DNA of 64,000 nt, from contig BROG01000048.1 in the NCBI GenBank assembly GCA_030159075.1, forward strand, positions 992,001-1,056,000, given 5' to 3'. Below, in pieces: positions 1 to 26,312 of the stretch. A model generated the notes under the pieces. That model worked only from the letters and a program-made list of their open reading frames with translations, had not been told where the DNA came from and made no database searches. A program made the translations under genes and the position numbers. The stretch is from Atrina japonica (taxonomy: Eukaryota; Mollusca; Bivalvia; Pterioida; Pinnidae). How positions within the stretch are numbered: the stretch's first letter is position 1; every line of letters begins with the position of its first letter.

Positions 1-490
1 CACTCTTATTACACAACCGTAGGAATTGTTTCTTTCTTCAAAAAGTTATTGAAAATTTTACTGAAGATATTGTGAAGTGAAGGTGTGAATTTCTCTGATA
101 ACGAATGTTACCGATCCAGGAATATATAGGTCTGTATTCCTTTCTCAGTTACTTTTATAATTTATGTGAATTTTTATGTGTGCATAAAAAATGACTGCAA
201 ACTTATGTCTTCGGAGTATCTCAGTTACTTTACCTAATAATCAATTACATTGGAATTTATCTCGGTATTAAGGCCAACTAATTCCACTGTATTGTGTTGA
301 AAGGATTGAATGGCATTTTAAATGAGCAGAAGACTAGGTATCAGACAAATCTTTGAGATGGTATTTCATCTGGCATTAGATGTATAAGATTTGATGATGT
401 GTTTGTAAGATGTCACATATATCATAGTCTAAGATTTTCATCTTTAACATGGTGATATACGGTAATTTAAATCTTACGTCGATAAACGAG

Positions 491-493
<3 letters not shown>

Positions 494-584
<91 letters not shown>
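494..584. repeat. (CT)n microsatellite
   Basis: An uninterrupted CT run of about 90 bp in the 3' flank of the GTPase gene. Long open frames across it are repeat artefacts. Confidence 0.98.
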
Positions 585-589
<5 letters not shown>

Positions 590-714
590 CTTGCGCTTCT
601 TTGGATAAAGTGGAGGGAAGAGAAATGTTATAAGTTAAGATATCAAGCACAAAGAAAGACACAATCGAACAATTATGTATTTATTTTATATATACATCAA
701 TTCGCGGTCATTTC

Positions 715-720
715 TTTATT
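715..720 (-). terminator. poly(A) signal of the GTPase gene
   Basis: AATAAA on the minus strand, about 64 bp beyond the GTPase stop codon. It is the nearest canonical signal. Confidence 0.5.
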
Positions 721-783
721 GGTCTTCTGTAGCTTTGTAAAACTGTATCAGTGTCAATTTTTCTTTCAAGATTTGTTTAATAT

Positions 784-14073
<13,290 letters not shown>

Positions 14074-15413
14074 TGCCGGTTTCGGATCTTTTATGTGGTT
14101 AATCAGTGTCATCCGTTAAATTCCGGTCAGACTTTATGACGTATTAAATATTTTCTGAAATGTCAAGTAAAGTAAGTCTATATTAAATGTTTATACTAAA
14201 TGTCAGGTAATGTACAACAGAAAATGTTGATGCACAGATAATTTATCGTCCTGTAATAAATCACAATTTCAGTGTAGCACTATACTAAAATTCCAACTGG
14301 TTTTCTCGGAATCTGCAATCATTTTTTATAACTTTGGCAAATAAATGAACAAATCAATTCACAGATTAAAGGTACCACATTGTTGAGAATACAAATATTC
14401 CTTGGTTTATATAGATATGTTTATCTCTAGAGACAAATAATCTATTAAATCACAAAAAAATCACGGCACAGTCGTGATACCTTATATAACACACTGAGAG
14501 AGAAAGCGCAACTGATCAGTTGATGTGTATATACTGCAGTATGTTGATTTCCTCGTGTAGTAGCAACTATATCGGGCACCTGCTGTTACATAGGCTAGTT
14601 AGGATGACATCGCTAATGACGTGAATCCATTTCAACTAAGGCCTTGACGGTCTTATTTATCAACTTTCTGTAGTAACATAGGAGTTTAGAGAGATACAAT
14701 CAGGTTGAAGTTTGTTAAGAACGAAGTTAATGATCCATTACGTTAAAACGTTGCATATAAACATGCAAAACAAATTTAAACATTACGTAAATATTTACTA
14801 CAAGTTACTTGAACTCGACAAACTAAAAACAAACATGACAATAACCAGTGTTAGGGAAATTGAGTTTCTTGTTTGTAAAACGATCTGGAATCTGACAAGC
14901 CGTGTATGTTTTTCAACTTTATTTTTATATTTTTGTTGATGTTTTTATATATAATTTGCCTTTGATATGCAGTAACTTGTTTGTTAATTCTGATATTGTA
15001 GATGTATGTGAAAATATTATATACATAACACCTAAGTAATAGTTTTTGTAAAAAGGGCCTAAAAATGATCAGGAGGATCAGATTTCGTCAGCTGAGCACT
15101 AATTCAAAATAACCGATAAGTTATTTTGTACCCTACATGACTTTAAGAAAATCTTAGAAATCAGTTGTGCTCCAAAATGATTAGTTATCATTGTATACAT
15201 TACAAGATACATTAAGCATTAGTGTTCGAATTGCATTATTTAACATTGCAGTACCTTTAACACTACTCACACTATACTTAACGGTCAATCACCACCGTTG
15301 TTTGATTTGCTTGTACATAGAAGCTGTATTAGATTTGACCACGTTACACAGATTATCCTCTTTTGCATGGAGTACATTATATGAGGCATTTTTCTAAGAC
15401 TGACGAGCCGATG
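14074..15413. other. 5' flank of the GTPase gene
   Basis: AT-rich flank expected to contain the GTPase promoter. I could not place a TATA box or a 5' untranslated exon with confidence. No other gene is visible. Confidence 0.4.
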
Positions 15414-15415
15414 TA

Positions 15416-15758
15416 ACGTTGAAAATGGATCCTCGTTGAAAATGGAACCGGGGTCAGTTTTGAACGTTGAATATGGAACCGGAATGGCGTTGAAAACGGA
15501 TCGTGCCGTTGAAAAATCACGAGGTAAATTAGTAGGGTCTAGTATAAAGAAACGATTTGTAACGTGAATTTTAGGTCAAGCGGAGTAGGTCGGTCAAGTT
15601 TGTGTTAAACGGCCAATTTGCAACGGTCAATTTTCTACAGACCATCGGTTGAGAATTGACCCCAGAAATTGTCCTTTTTTAATAGCATGATCCATTTCCA
15701 ACGCCATTCTGGTTCCATATTTAACGTTGATAACTGACCCCTGTTCTATTTTCAACGT
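15416..15758. mobile_element. MITE-like inverted-repeat element flanked by TA
   Basis: Imperfect terminal inverted repeats of about 75-90 bp. The left arm starts ACGTTGAAAATGG and contains TATGGAACCGGAATGGCGTT; the right arm is its diverged reverse complement, ending at 15758. TA dinucleotides flank both ends (15414-15415 and 15759-15760), as expected for Tc1/mariner-type insertion. No transposase lies inside. Confidence 0.65.
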
Positions 15759-15769
15759 TACACCGAACT

Positions 15770-16637
<868 letters not shown>

Positions 16638-16639
16638 CT

Positions 16640-18210
16640 GTAATTGTAAATAGAAATAATACGTCACTGTGAAACAATTCTGACATGTAGCACGTTACAC
16701 GGGCATGGACTACTGATCCAATCAGACTGTTATATAAGTTGATTTTTACAAGTGTATTTAATCAGTCTAAAATATATGTTTTGAAACACAATAAAATATT
16801 TTTGTTTATCAAATTGTCATCTTTGTCTAACTGACTAATTATTTTTTTATTTATTTTTTTTTTTTTGTATTTATCTATTTATTTATTAATTTTGGGGAAT
16901 TCAACTGTCTATTCTTGAAAAATAAGATGAAATGGTTCCTGACTAAAAGCTACATAGCTCATCAGTTTATTATTGAAATCTTGTTACGAACAATGATAGT
17001 CGAGAACAATATAAGGATCACGTGATGTGTCTAGGTCAACGTCCTGTAGAAGGTTCAACCTATCGCAGTTTATGTAACATAACAAAAAGAATTCCAAACA
17101 ATTTATTTTGAAATGCTAAATATCCCTCCGTAATCATGTCTGTAATTGTGTTAGGTAAGTATAATTGTCGGTGTAAAAGTATGAAATGGATTAGTTTTTA
17201 ACCATAGAAAATCAAATGCGTTTAATGTACAGTAGAGTGTAATCTCAATATAAACAAAAATCAAACAACAAAAATCATATGGTACCATTTGTAAGGGTTT
17301 ATAACTCCGTTCCTCCATTAAAAGAATTGACATTTATTAATTTTTATTAATGAATACAATTAATATTTAGAGAAAATAACACTCATTTCATTACATGTAA
17401 AAACAGGGGTTGATTAACATTTGTGAAAGTTTAAGAAAAACATTATTTGTGTAAAACCTTGGCAACCTTATTGCATCTTAGCAGGGTTTTCGATTTATAG
17501 TATGTTATTCAAGATCTTTATCACGGAACTGGCATCACTTACATGTTTATGTAATAACAAACTGAAGATATTTCTTTTAAAAACATCATTAAAAATGATT
17601 TTGGTTTTATATACCCTAAACGTAATCCATGTCAGATCAAACAAACTTATTGGATACCTTTTCCGAGAGACTTGCATTATCATCAGAAGAAAGAAAGAGT
17701 TTTGGATCATTTTTATGAAAAAAATATAAAATGATTTTCATTCTTGATGACAAATCTCATCATTTTGCAAACTTCAGTAACTCCTGTCTAAATTTACCAC
17801 TCTTTTATTTGAATGGCTCACCATAAATTAACCTAAGAAGACGAAAACTTAATATTACATTGTGTTTGGCTGTTGTTTGAATAGGTAATTTTGTTTGTTT
17901 GAATGTTTTATTTTTAAAATTATTGCTATTGCTTATTTATTTCGATATTTGTTAAATTGGAATTTTGATTTCCGATTTTTATCTTATTTTCCATTTATGA
18001 TCTATTTATACATATATATCACGTTTATCGAGTACTTGCTAAGTAATTTCAGTTTAACGACGAGCCATGTAAATTATATCCTTGATGATGCCTTACATGC
18101 CATTGGTATAATACTGGGCAGTAAGTAAATAAAGTAATTATGAATGATATATAGAAATCATAGTATTGATTGAAAGAAGGTTCATAAGACAATATACAAA
18201 ATAGGTGAAA
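16640..18210. other. no gene seen
   Basis: AT-rich sequence. Short open frames on both strands show no domain signature. Confidence 0.4.
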
Positions 18211-18219
18211 ATTAAACAC

Positions 18220-18325
18220 ACACAGATCTGTGAAAATCCAGAAATGGAATCCGCTGTCGACCGGTCACACCCGCCGTGAGTCCAAAGTTAAATTAAAATG
18301 AAATAATTGAGAAATGGATCCTGGG
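18220..18325 (-). mobile_element. dispersed repeat copy (3' end of RT element), partial
   Basis: The minus-strand copy is seen as CTGTCGACCGGTCACACCCG followed by CCGTGAGTCC on the plus strand, the reverse complement of the words at 10570. Confidence 0.6.
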
Positions 18326-19639
18326 CATAGGTCTAATCAGTAAAGATGATTCAACAAACACTATCGCAAATGTAGTTTCAAGTTGTCATCTCAACTTTTA
18401 AATCAATTTATTCAAATTAAAAAGTAATAATATCGTTTTTTATCCATCCCCGGTGGTTTACTTCCATTGGTAGCCATATTTGTTCATTTTCCTGAATAGA
18501 AACAAGCCCCCACAACCGATATAAAAGGCGAGTTTGCAAAATCAGTCGGCATTGTCTAACTACAGTCGCATAGAACAAACGTATGAAGTAATGCGATTAT
18601 GAGTACAACTCCCCTACATATCGAAAAAAAATATTGATATCATTTACTCTGTCTTGACATTTAGCCGACTAGTATACAGTATACACAAGCAAGTAATTAG
18701 TTAGTTTAAACATGAGAATATTAAACATAATTTCAAATTCCCAATGAGGAAATCGTAAAATTATAAACAAACGGCAGCTCAGATCACCTAATATGATATG
18801 AATTCCCTCACTTCCGAAATAACGAATCAAAGACAAGTCAGACTAAGGTCAACTCTGAAATATATATTCAAACACTCTGCTCGTTTTACAGGACCACTTG
18901 CATCCATTTCGAAACATTTGATTGCCAGTTTTTCACAGCTATGTCTCTTATAACGTTTATTTGTTGTCATCTTTGTAAAAATATGAGAAGGGGTACCTTG
19001 TCTTTCGCCAAGTGTGCGCGACCGACTACTCACTCTACCGAGTTCACAAGAATGTGTCACGCTATGTAAACAACATAACGAAAGGGTGCATATTACTGGC
19101 AGGATTTTATTTATTCTTACGTCCAAAGTGGATGTTATTTTATGGATATTAAAATAATGAATTTCAAACTAATTCCAAAATCTATTTATTACGTATATTC
19201 ATTAAAGTCTTTGATGTAAAAACTGATGTCGAATGCCTGTGATTTGAGTATAGTGTATGTTTTGATTACATGTCATCTGTCCATTGTTTCACTTTGGGAG
19301 TACAGGTGTGAAATAACGGTTGTTCTGCGGCCTTGTCTTTTGTAGTGAAATTGCGAGCCAATTTCTATTGATGACATTTAACAAAAATTGTCTGCCTGTG
19401 GAATAATAAATCGGGGATTTTTCAAAAGCATTATATATATTTTTTCGAATTCAAAATTTGTTTAAAAGTTACGACGACAGCTATAAAATTTCACACGCTG
19501 AAAGACTGAAATGTCATATCGAGCGTGAAATTTGCGAAATGTTGACATTAAAGGCGAGCAATATTCTAGTGGCCAACTTATCAGTAGGTAACGTGCCTCT
19601 GTATATGACATGTTCATATGTTGAACATACCCTGGCATA

Positions 19640-20645
19640 TCGGATATTAAAAACAATTACTGACATCTAGTATATCTGATGACATACAATCATTGTACAT
19701 GTCATTATAAACAATTACTGAGTTCTAATATATGTAACAATATACAATCACCGACATATAGAAAATGTCATGTCATACAGTTCATGACATGTAGTACATG
19801 TCATGACATTCAATCACTGATATCGAGGGCATGTCCTGAAATATATCACAGATATCTAATACATGTCCTGACATTAAAGCACCGATATTTTGTCCATGTC
19901 ATGACATAAATCACTGATTTCTAGTGCATGTCCTGACATAAATCACAAATATCTACTTAATGTTATGACATAAATCACTAATATCTAGTTCATGCCATGA
20001 CATAAATTACTGATATCTATTACATGTCATGACATGAATTACTGATATTTAGTGCATGTCATGACAAATTACTGATATCTAGTGCATGTCATGATATAAA
20101 TCACTGATATATCGTCCATGTCATGATATAAATCACGGATATCTAGTGCATGGCAAGACATATATCACTGATATTTAGTACATATGACGTATATCACTGT
20201 TATATAGTCCATGTCAAGACATAAATCACTTATATTTAGTCCAACTCATGACATAAATCGCTAACATTTGATGCATATTATGAAATAATTCACCGTTATC
20301 TAGTGCAAGTCATGACATAAATCATTGATATCTAGTGCAAGTCATGACATAAATCACTGAAATCTAGTGCATATCATGACATAAATCACTGAAATCTAGT
20401 GCATGTCATGACATAAATCAATGAAATCTAGTGCATGTCATGGCATAAATCACTGAAATCTAGTGCATGTCATGACATCAATCACTGAAAACTAGTGCAT
20501 GTCATGACATCAATCACTGAAATCTAATGCATGTCATGATATAAATCACTGAAATCTAGTGCATGTCATGACACAAATCACTGAAATCTAGTGCATGTCA
20601 TGACATAAATCACTGAAATCTAGTGCATGTCATGACATAAATCAA
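19640..20645. repeat. 32-bp satellite with palindromic core
   Basis: About 31 units of a 32-bp repeat, consensus ATCACTGAAATCTAGTGCAT plus GTCATGACATAA. Each unit carries the perfect palindrome TGTCATGACA. Units at the left end are strongly diverged and vary in length. Units from about 20300 onward are nearly identical. No transcription unit is apparent. Confidence 0.95.
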
Positions 20646-21139
20646 TTTTCCAGTACGAAAAATCCTTCCCTGTGATCTCAAAACCCTATTACAATTACAT
20701 AGCATTACTGAAATTGTAATGATGAGTACTGACATTTGTGTAAAATGCAAATAAACAACAATAAAATTAATTGTACTTGGTTTATAATTAGCTTATTCCA
20801 TATTGGCCCAGTTATTAGGCAGAGGTCTCTTATATTGACCCTAGATTGTAGACCTCATAACATGGTAGGTTTTGTCCCGCATATTTTGTCCAGGTTTTCC
20901 CACAAAAATACCATGATTATTAAAACAACAACTGAAGTTTAAAAAAGTGGGACAATCAGGACAAAATAATGTCGATCTAAATGGTTCATATAAGTGTTAG
21001 TTAAAGTAATTAGGTAAGATAATGTAAGATATAACCAAAATGCAGACTACAATACAAGAAATATAATAAAATCAAGTTAAACTCACACTCTGACTCAAAG
21101 AAAAAATAATTATTCTAAAATTGATACTTGTTTTATCAT

Positions 21140-21141
<2 letters not shown>

Positions 21142-21178
<37 letters not shown>
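21142..21178. repeat. (TA)n microsatellite
   Basis: A short TA run directly upstream of a dispersed repeat copy. Confidence 0.95.
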
Positions 21179-21179
<1 letters not shown>

Positions 21180-21185
21180 CTTTTA

Positions 21186-21345
21186 TGAATGTGGACTCGT
21201 GGCGAGTGTGACCGGTCAACAGGCGACGCTTAATCCTCAAACACACCTGATCCCACCTCTGGATTTCCAGAGGTCCGTTTTTGTCCAAGTTCACCGGATT
21301 TGTTTATGTATCCTGAACATCTAGGAAATTTATGCTTTGGTATCT
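21186..21345 (+). mobile_element. dispersed repeat copy (3' end of RT element)
   Basis: Contains GTGTGACCGGTCAACAGGCG, CTGGATTTCCAGAGGTCCG and CTTTGGTATCT, matching the retroelement tail at 10570-10700. Confidence 0.65.
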
Positions 21346-21349
21346 AATA

Positions 21350-21575
21350 TTTTATGCCCCGGCCTGATAGGTCCGCCAGGGGCATTTAATGTTTGGATCG
21401 TCTGTCTGTCTGTCATATCGTAATTCCGTCTCGGTTACATATAAAGTGTATTATTTCACGTTTGGATTGTGATACAGTAAACAATCTTGGACTGTAAGTT
21501 CATATAAGGGTTGCTCACACTGACATCACATGCCCCTAGAGGCGGGATTTGGTCAAAATGAAGGACAATGCAAAA
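21350..21575 (+). repeat. dispersed repeat with TGCCCCGGCC / GGGGCA ends
   Basis: Starts TGCCCCGGCCTGATAGGTCC and continues with GTCTGTCTGTCTGTC and CATGCCCCTAGAGGCGGG. From memory, sequences of this kind recur in bivalve genomes. I cannot name the family or fix its ends. Confidence 0.4.
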
Positions 21576-22825
21576 ATTTGTTGACACCGTGGTCATTTGT
21601 TTTTTTACAAACACATCATAAGTAAAGTATTTTGTATTGATTACTCAATTGTTTCCCAATTAAAATCTTGCTGCAAAAAATTGAAAAAAATAATGTGTGC
21701 ACTGAAACCACAATTTCCGGAAAATACACTTTTAACAATAATTCATGGCATTGAAAATAATGGTAACCATGGTAACCATCAATTAAAAAATATGTTGCAG
21801 CCATACACATACAGTTTACAGAATAATGATTATAAAAACAAGATAAAAATCTGAAACAAAAACCAAGTACTAAATCAATAAAAAAACTCTGAAATATTTG
21901 TAATCAATTTTGTTCCGTACGATAATTACTGTATGTCTATTTAAATTATATTTTAGCGCTCTCAGGGGATATAGACTTATTAGCACAAACTTAAAATTGC
22001 GCAATTGATTTCATTAAAATTGTCGTGGATACAGATTGACAGGATGGATAAATGTTAGCGTTGCCCTTGAATTAGCGCAATGACTTGAGCGCGAAAGGCG
22101 CTAATATTTGAATACCGCTAAAATAAGTATACGTACAGTATAGTGTTCTTCACAAACAACTATATATGTAATGGGCATGATGTCAGACGACACGGAGGAG
22201 TTACTGATGTCTAGAAATACATTTTACATTATATTGTTTTAATGGCAGCGTTGTTTAAGTTGTGAAGACAAAAGTCAAAATAAGAATCAACAAAAACAAG
22301 AAATATAGCCTGTGTGCACTTATTTAAATGTTGGATGTATTACAAAAAACAACGGAACCCTTCAGCGTAACTTACAATAACAACCCAATGAGTAACATAG
22401 GGCAGTGATCTCCCTTATTGAAAAAGATAGATGTTGCTGCATCTCTGATCATTGATTAAGATGTATATATTCCTGGTGTAGTTTTCTATTTTTACCATCT
22501 TATTTAAAACAATACTGTGTATCGGAGATACAAATATATACAAAACATGACCAAATAATAAAACGACATAAATGTTTGATTAAATATACATGTAAACATT
22601 TGATAATATCTCTCTATTTGTTACATTGTAATTTTTGTTCCTGAATAGATCAACAATATTTAACTATTAACGGGTTATGTAAATGTTGTTATACATTTTA
22701 TACACATTTCATATATCACATTGTATAAATCACTTTTGCCATATTTTATTCTAAATCATTTGTTTTTCTAATCAGCTAAATAACCAGTTGTAATTATAAA
22801 AATCGATACACATTCAATCTCTTTA

Positions 22826-23335
22826 TCATTCAAACAACTGATAAAAATAAATGATAAAATTGTGATAATAATAAAAGACAAAGAAGATGATGAACAAAAG
22901 ATGAGGAAGAAGAATATGTTTACGATGATGATAAAGACGAATAATAATAATAATAATAAGATGATGATGATGATAATGACGAAAAAGTAGAAGATGATGA
23001 TGTTGATGAAAAAGTAGTAGAAGAATATGATGATGATGATGATGATAATGGTTATGATGGTTCTTCTTGATGTTGTTGTTGCTGCTGCTGATGATGATAC
23101 TAATGGGTGCTCTTGCTACAGCTGCTACTGTAAAGAAGAAGAAGATGATGATGATGATGATGATTATTATTATTATTATTATTATAATAATAATAATAAT
23201 CATAATAAAGACGACGACGAAGAAGAAGATGATTATGATGATGATGATGATGATGATAAAGACGAATAAGTAGAAAAAGATAATGATGATGATAATAATG
23301 ATGATGATGATATAGTAGGAGAAAAAAAAGAAGAA

Positions 23336-23376
<41 letters not shown>

Positions 23377-23460
23377 GAATGATTATTATTATTATTATTG
23401 TTATTAATGTTATTATTATGATGATTATGACGACGACGATGATGATGATAACGATGATGG

Positions 23461-23528
<68 letters not shown>

Positions 23529-23617
23529 GTTCATCTTGTTGTTGCTGCTGTTGCTGAAGATGAAACTGATGGGTGCTCTTGCTACTGTTGCTGTTGCTGC
23601 TGCTGAAGATGATGGTA

Positions 23618-23680
<63 letters not shown>

Positions 23681-23725
23681 TGGAGGAGGAGGAGGAGGAG
23701 GGGAGAATGGTGGTGATGATGGAGC
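22826..23725. repeat. GAT/GAA/GCT-rich trinucleotide block
   Basis: About 900 bp of interspersed GAT, GAA, ATT and GCT triplet runs. Two related halves each hold TGGTTC, a GTTGTTGCTGCTG-like run and GGGTGCTCTTGCTAC (about 23050-23130 and 23520-23600). The block was thus internally duplicated. It creates long low-complexity open frames on both strands that I do not regard as genes. Confidence 0.9.
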
Positions 23726-25059
23726 AACAATTTTCTTATCTATCAAAACTGGTACGTTTCATACAAGATATAGGAAATATGATTTATGCCATGGTTCAGT
23801 AGGTGCTTCTAGTTATCTTGCATTTCTTATCTCCCCTATTTTCACGATACTATACATAAATTTAGTACCTTTTGTAAGGCGTATAATTTTTGAAATGTAC
23901 AATTTATATAACTAATTCCTCTGATTTCTGAATAAGTATAATGCTTTTAAATATACCAAAATTATATGTCAGTCAAGAGCCATCGTTAACATATATCTGT
24001 GAAAATATAAATATATGCATTTTAAGTGTTCAAGGACAAATATAGATTTATGCATTTTAAGTGTTTCAATAAAACAGACAGCAATAAATATTTGCTTTTA
24101 AGTGTCAAATGCATGTTCAAAGCTTCATATTGAAAGTAGGTTATAAAAGACAACGAGGATCTAAAACAAACAGCTATATACTATATCTCAATCTTACGAA
24201 GTTGTTATACTACTAACATGTGCTGCACATTCGTGTGATAAGTAATTAGCTAAACTTAACTTACAAAATTTCGGAAAATGCTTCTTCATTGAGAAAATAT
24301 CAATAAATTTATGTATAAAAATAATTTAAAGCCGTTACATACTTGGAAGAATGCAACTCCCCGTGATTATTTGTATTAAGTATTAGTGCCAAGGTTAACA
24401 TGGAAACAGGTGGATTAAAACATCATAACAATTCTCGATTTGGTTTGTTATTGAAAAGTGAAATTACAGGAAGAAGGTATTATTTTCTCAATGGCTTATT
24501 TCTAAAATAAGAATGGTAAAACAAACAAAGTAAACAAAATCTGGTGCGGTATTAAACAGCCAAGAATATTTCATTCACAGTTATTTCCTCTCTTACCCAT
24601 GTTTATCAGACTTTAAATATTTTTTCTTCTCAGAGAGATTTAGGGGATATTTCAAATCTACTAGATTTACAACTTTAGAACTACTGCCAGTGAATGATAC
24701 AAATTGTTTCACAGTAATATTACGTCCTGCACACCGCTCGGGGTGGTAGATTTAGATTTAGGACTCTCACTCTCGGAAGTAAAAGGTTCCTGGTAATTGT
24801 CATACATAAGACGTTAAAAAGATTGATACTACACTCATATATTGTCGTCAGCCCATAGCACAAGTCAAAATATATCGGTGTTCACTTGATGACGTATCCA
24901 TTGCAGTAAATTATGTGCAGCAACTTATCAACAGCGAAACACAAATAATAATATTCCACCCAAAGTTTAGGCCCCCATCTACACCGTTGTTGAATGTCAA
25001 TATTTAGGTACATTAGCAAGATCTAGAAGTGGCATCAGGTAACAAGGGTGAGTAAAAAT

Positions 25060-25185
25060 TTCCTATCGACCGATAAACTCGCCACGAATCCATGGTCAAA
25101 TTCAATTGAAATAAATGAGTGATATATCCTCGTCATAATCGATATAGACTCTATAACGACTATTGAACAGGTAACATTTCATTTA
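25060..25185 (-). mobile_element. dispersed repeat copy (3' end of RT element), diverged
   Basis: The reverse-complement order CGACCGATAAACTCGCCACG, GAATCCATGGTC and TATATCCTCGTCATAAT parallels the minus-strand copy at 49405-49670. Confidence 0.5.
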
Positions 25186-26217
25186 GTGACACATTGTAAT
25201 TTCAAACAAGATCGTAAGATTTGCGATATATTGGCATTAAATATAGATGGTTTACTAAGTACTTTAATAGAAGTAGTACAAGATACAAGATCGTGAAATA
25301 TGGTCAATATTACAATTCATTTAATTTTATCACCGATGAAGATAACGTTGTGGATTAGCGATTTCAGTTTGATATTGTCTTTTCATCGTGTCATATTTGT
25401 TTCTCTTTGCACTCTTGTATCTATATTTTGCAGCGTGTAACTAGATGTATTCAAAGTAGTACATTTTCTGACGACACTAATACATTCATAAAACATTGGT
25501 ACTTTCTTTGGCATTCATATAATCAATTCTAGAGTTTGATTCAATACTTTTACATATTTGTGACAAGACAGGGATTTCTGTAATTCATTAAATGTACAAT
25601 GTCGTGTTGTGTCCTAACAGAACATTTTTACGTGCATTAGTTGCAGAATGTTTAAAAAACATTTTTCTGTACAAGCCCGAATTTCGAAACTCATTACATT
25701 TTGGGGGGTTTTAATATTAATATTTATTAGATTATGTAGTTCAAAAGAAAATGACATCATATCAGTTTCGATATAAATCAAACAGCATTCGGTATTTGGT
25801 ATAGAAAGTGTCAAAGTGATGAAATACAAACTTAAACAAATTGTGCATTTTTAAGTGTTATCTCATTCATCAGTACATCAAGTTGTCAAAGTTATCTAGA
25901 CATATTTGTAGATAGAAATTATCTCACAGATGAACAATCACTATTTGATAGTTTGACTAATAGGAGCATATAATGACATTTTAATGAGAGAAAGATGGTT
26001 GATTGAATCGCAGTCATTTTTCTATACGTAAATTGCTACGGAATCAAGAGACAGAGTGAAATGCATTTAACGAAGCGCCGATGAAAACAAGATATAATTT
26101 TGATGTATTGCCGGCGACATAACATATCAATGATATAGGGATGTAACATTTCAATAACATCCCTTAAATATTTCAAAGATAAACACGTAGTTTTGCATTG
26201 ATAACACACATACGTGC

Positions 26218-26312
26218 ATTGCGTAATATCGCCTTCCAAAAGTCGTAACAAAGCCATTTTTCGCTTAATGTCGCCTTTCAAAAGTCGTTATAACGCCTTT
26301 TTTCGCGTAATA
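26218..26312. repeat. about 43-bp tandem repeat with CpG words
   Basis: Two copies of a unit reading GCGTAATATCGCCTTCCAAA then AGTCGTAAC, ending in TTTTTCGC. It is unusual for its CpG content in CpG-poor surroundings. Confidence 0.6.

Noticed and set aside
19640..20645. CRISPR-like array
   Set aside because: Units are contiguous 32-bp repeats without unique spacers, in an animal genome.
23027..23802. His-, Asp-, Met- and Ser-rich open frames
   Set aside because: Pure products of GAT/GAA slippage, present in nearly every frame of both strands.
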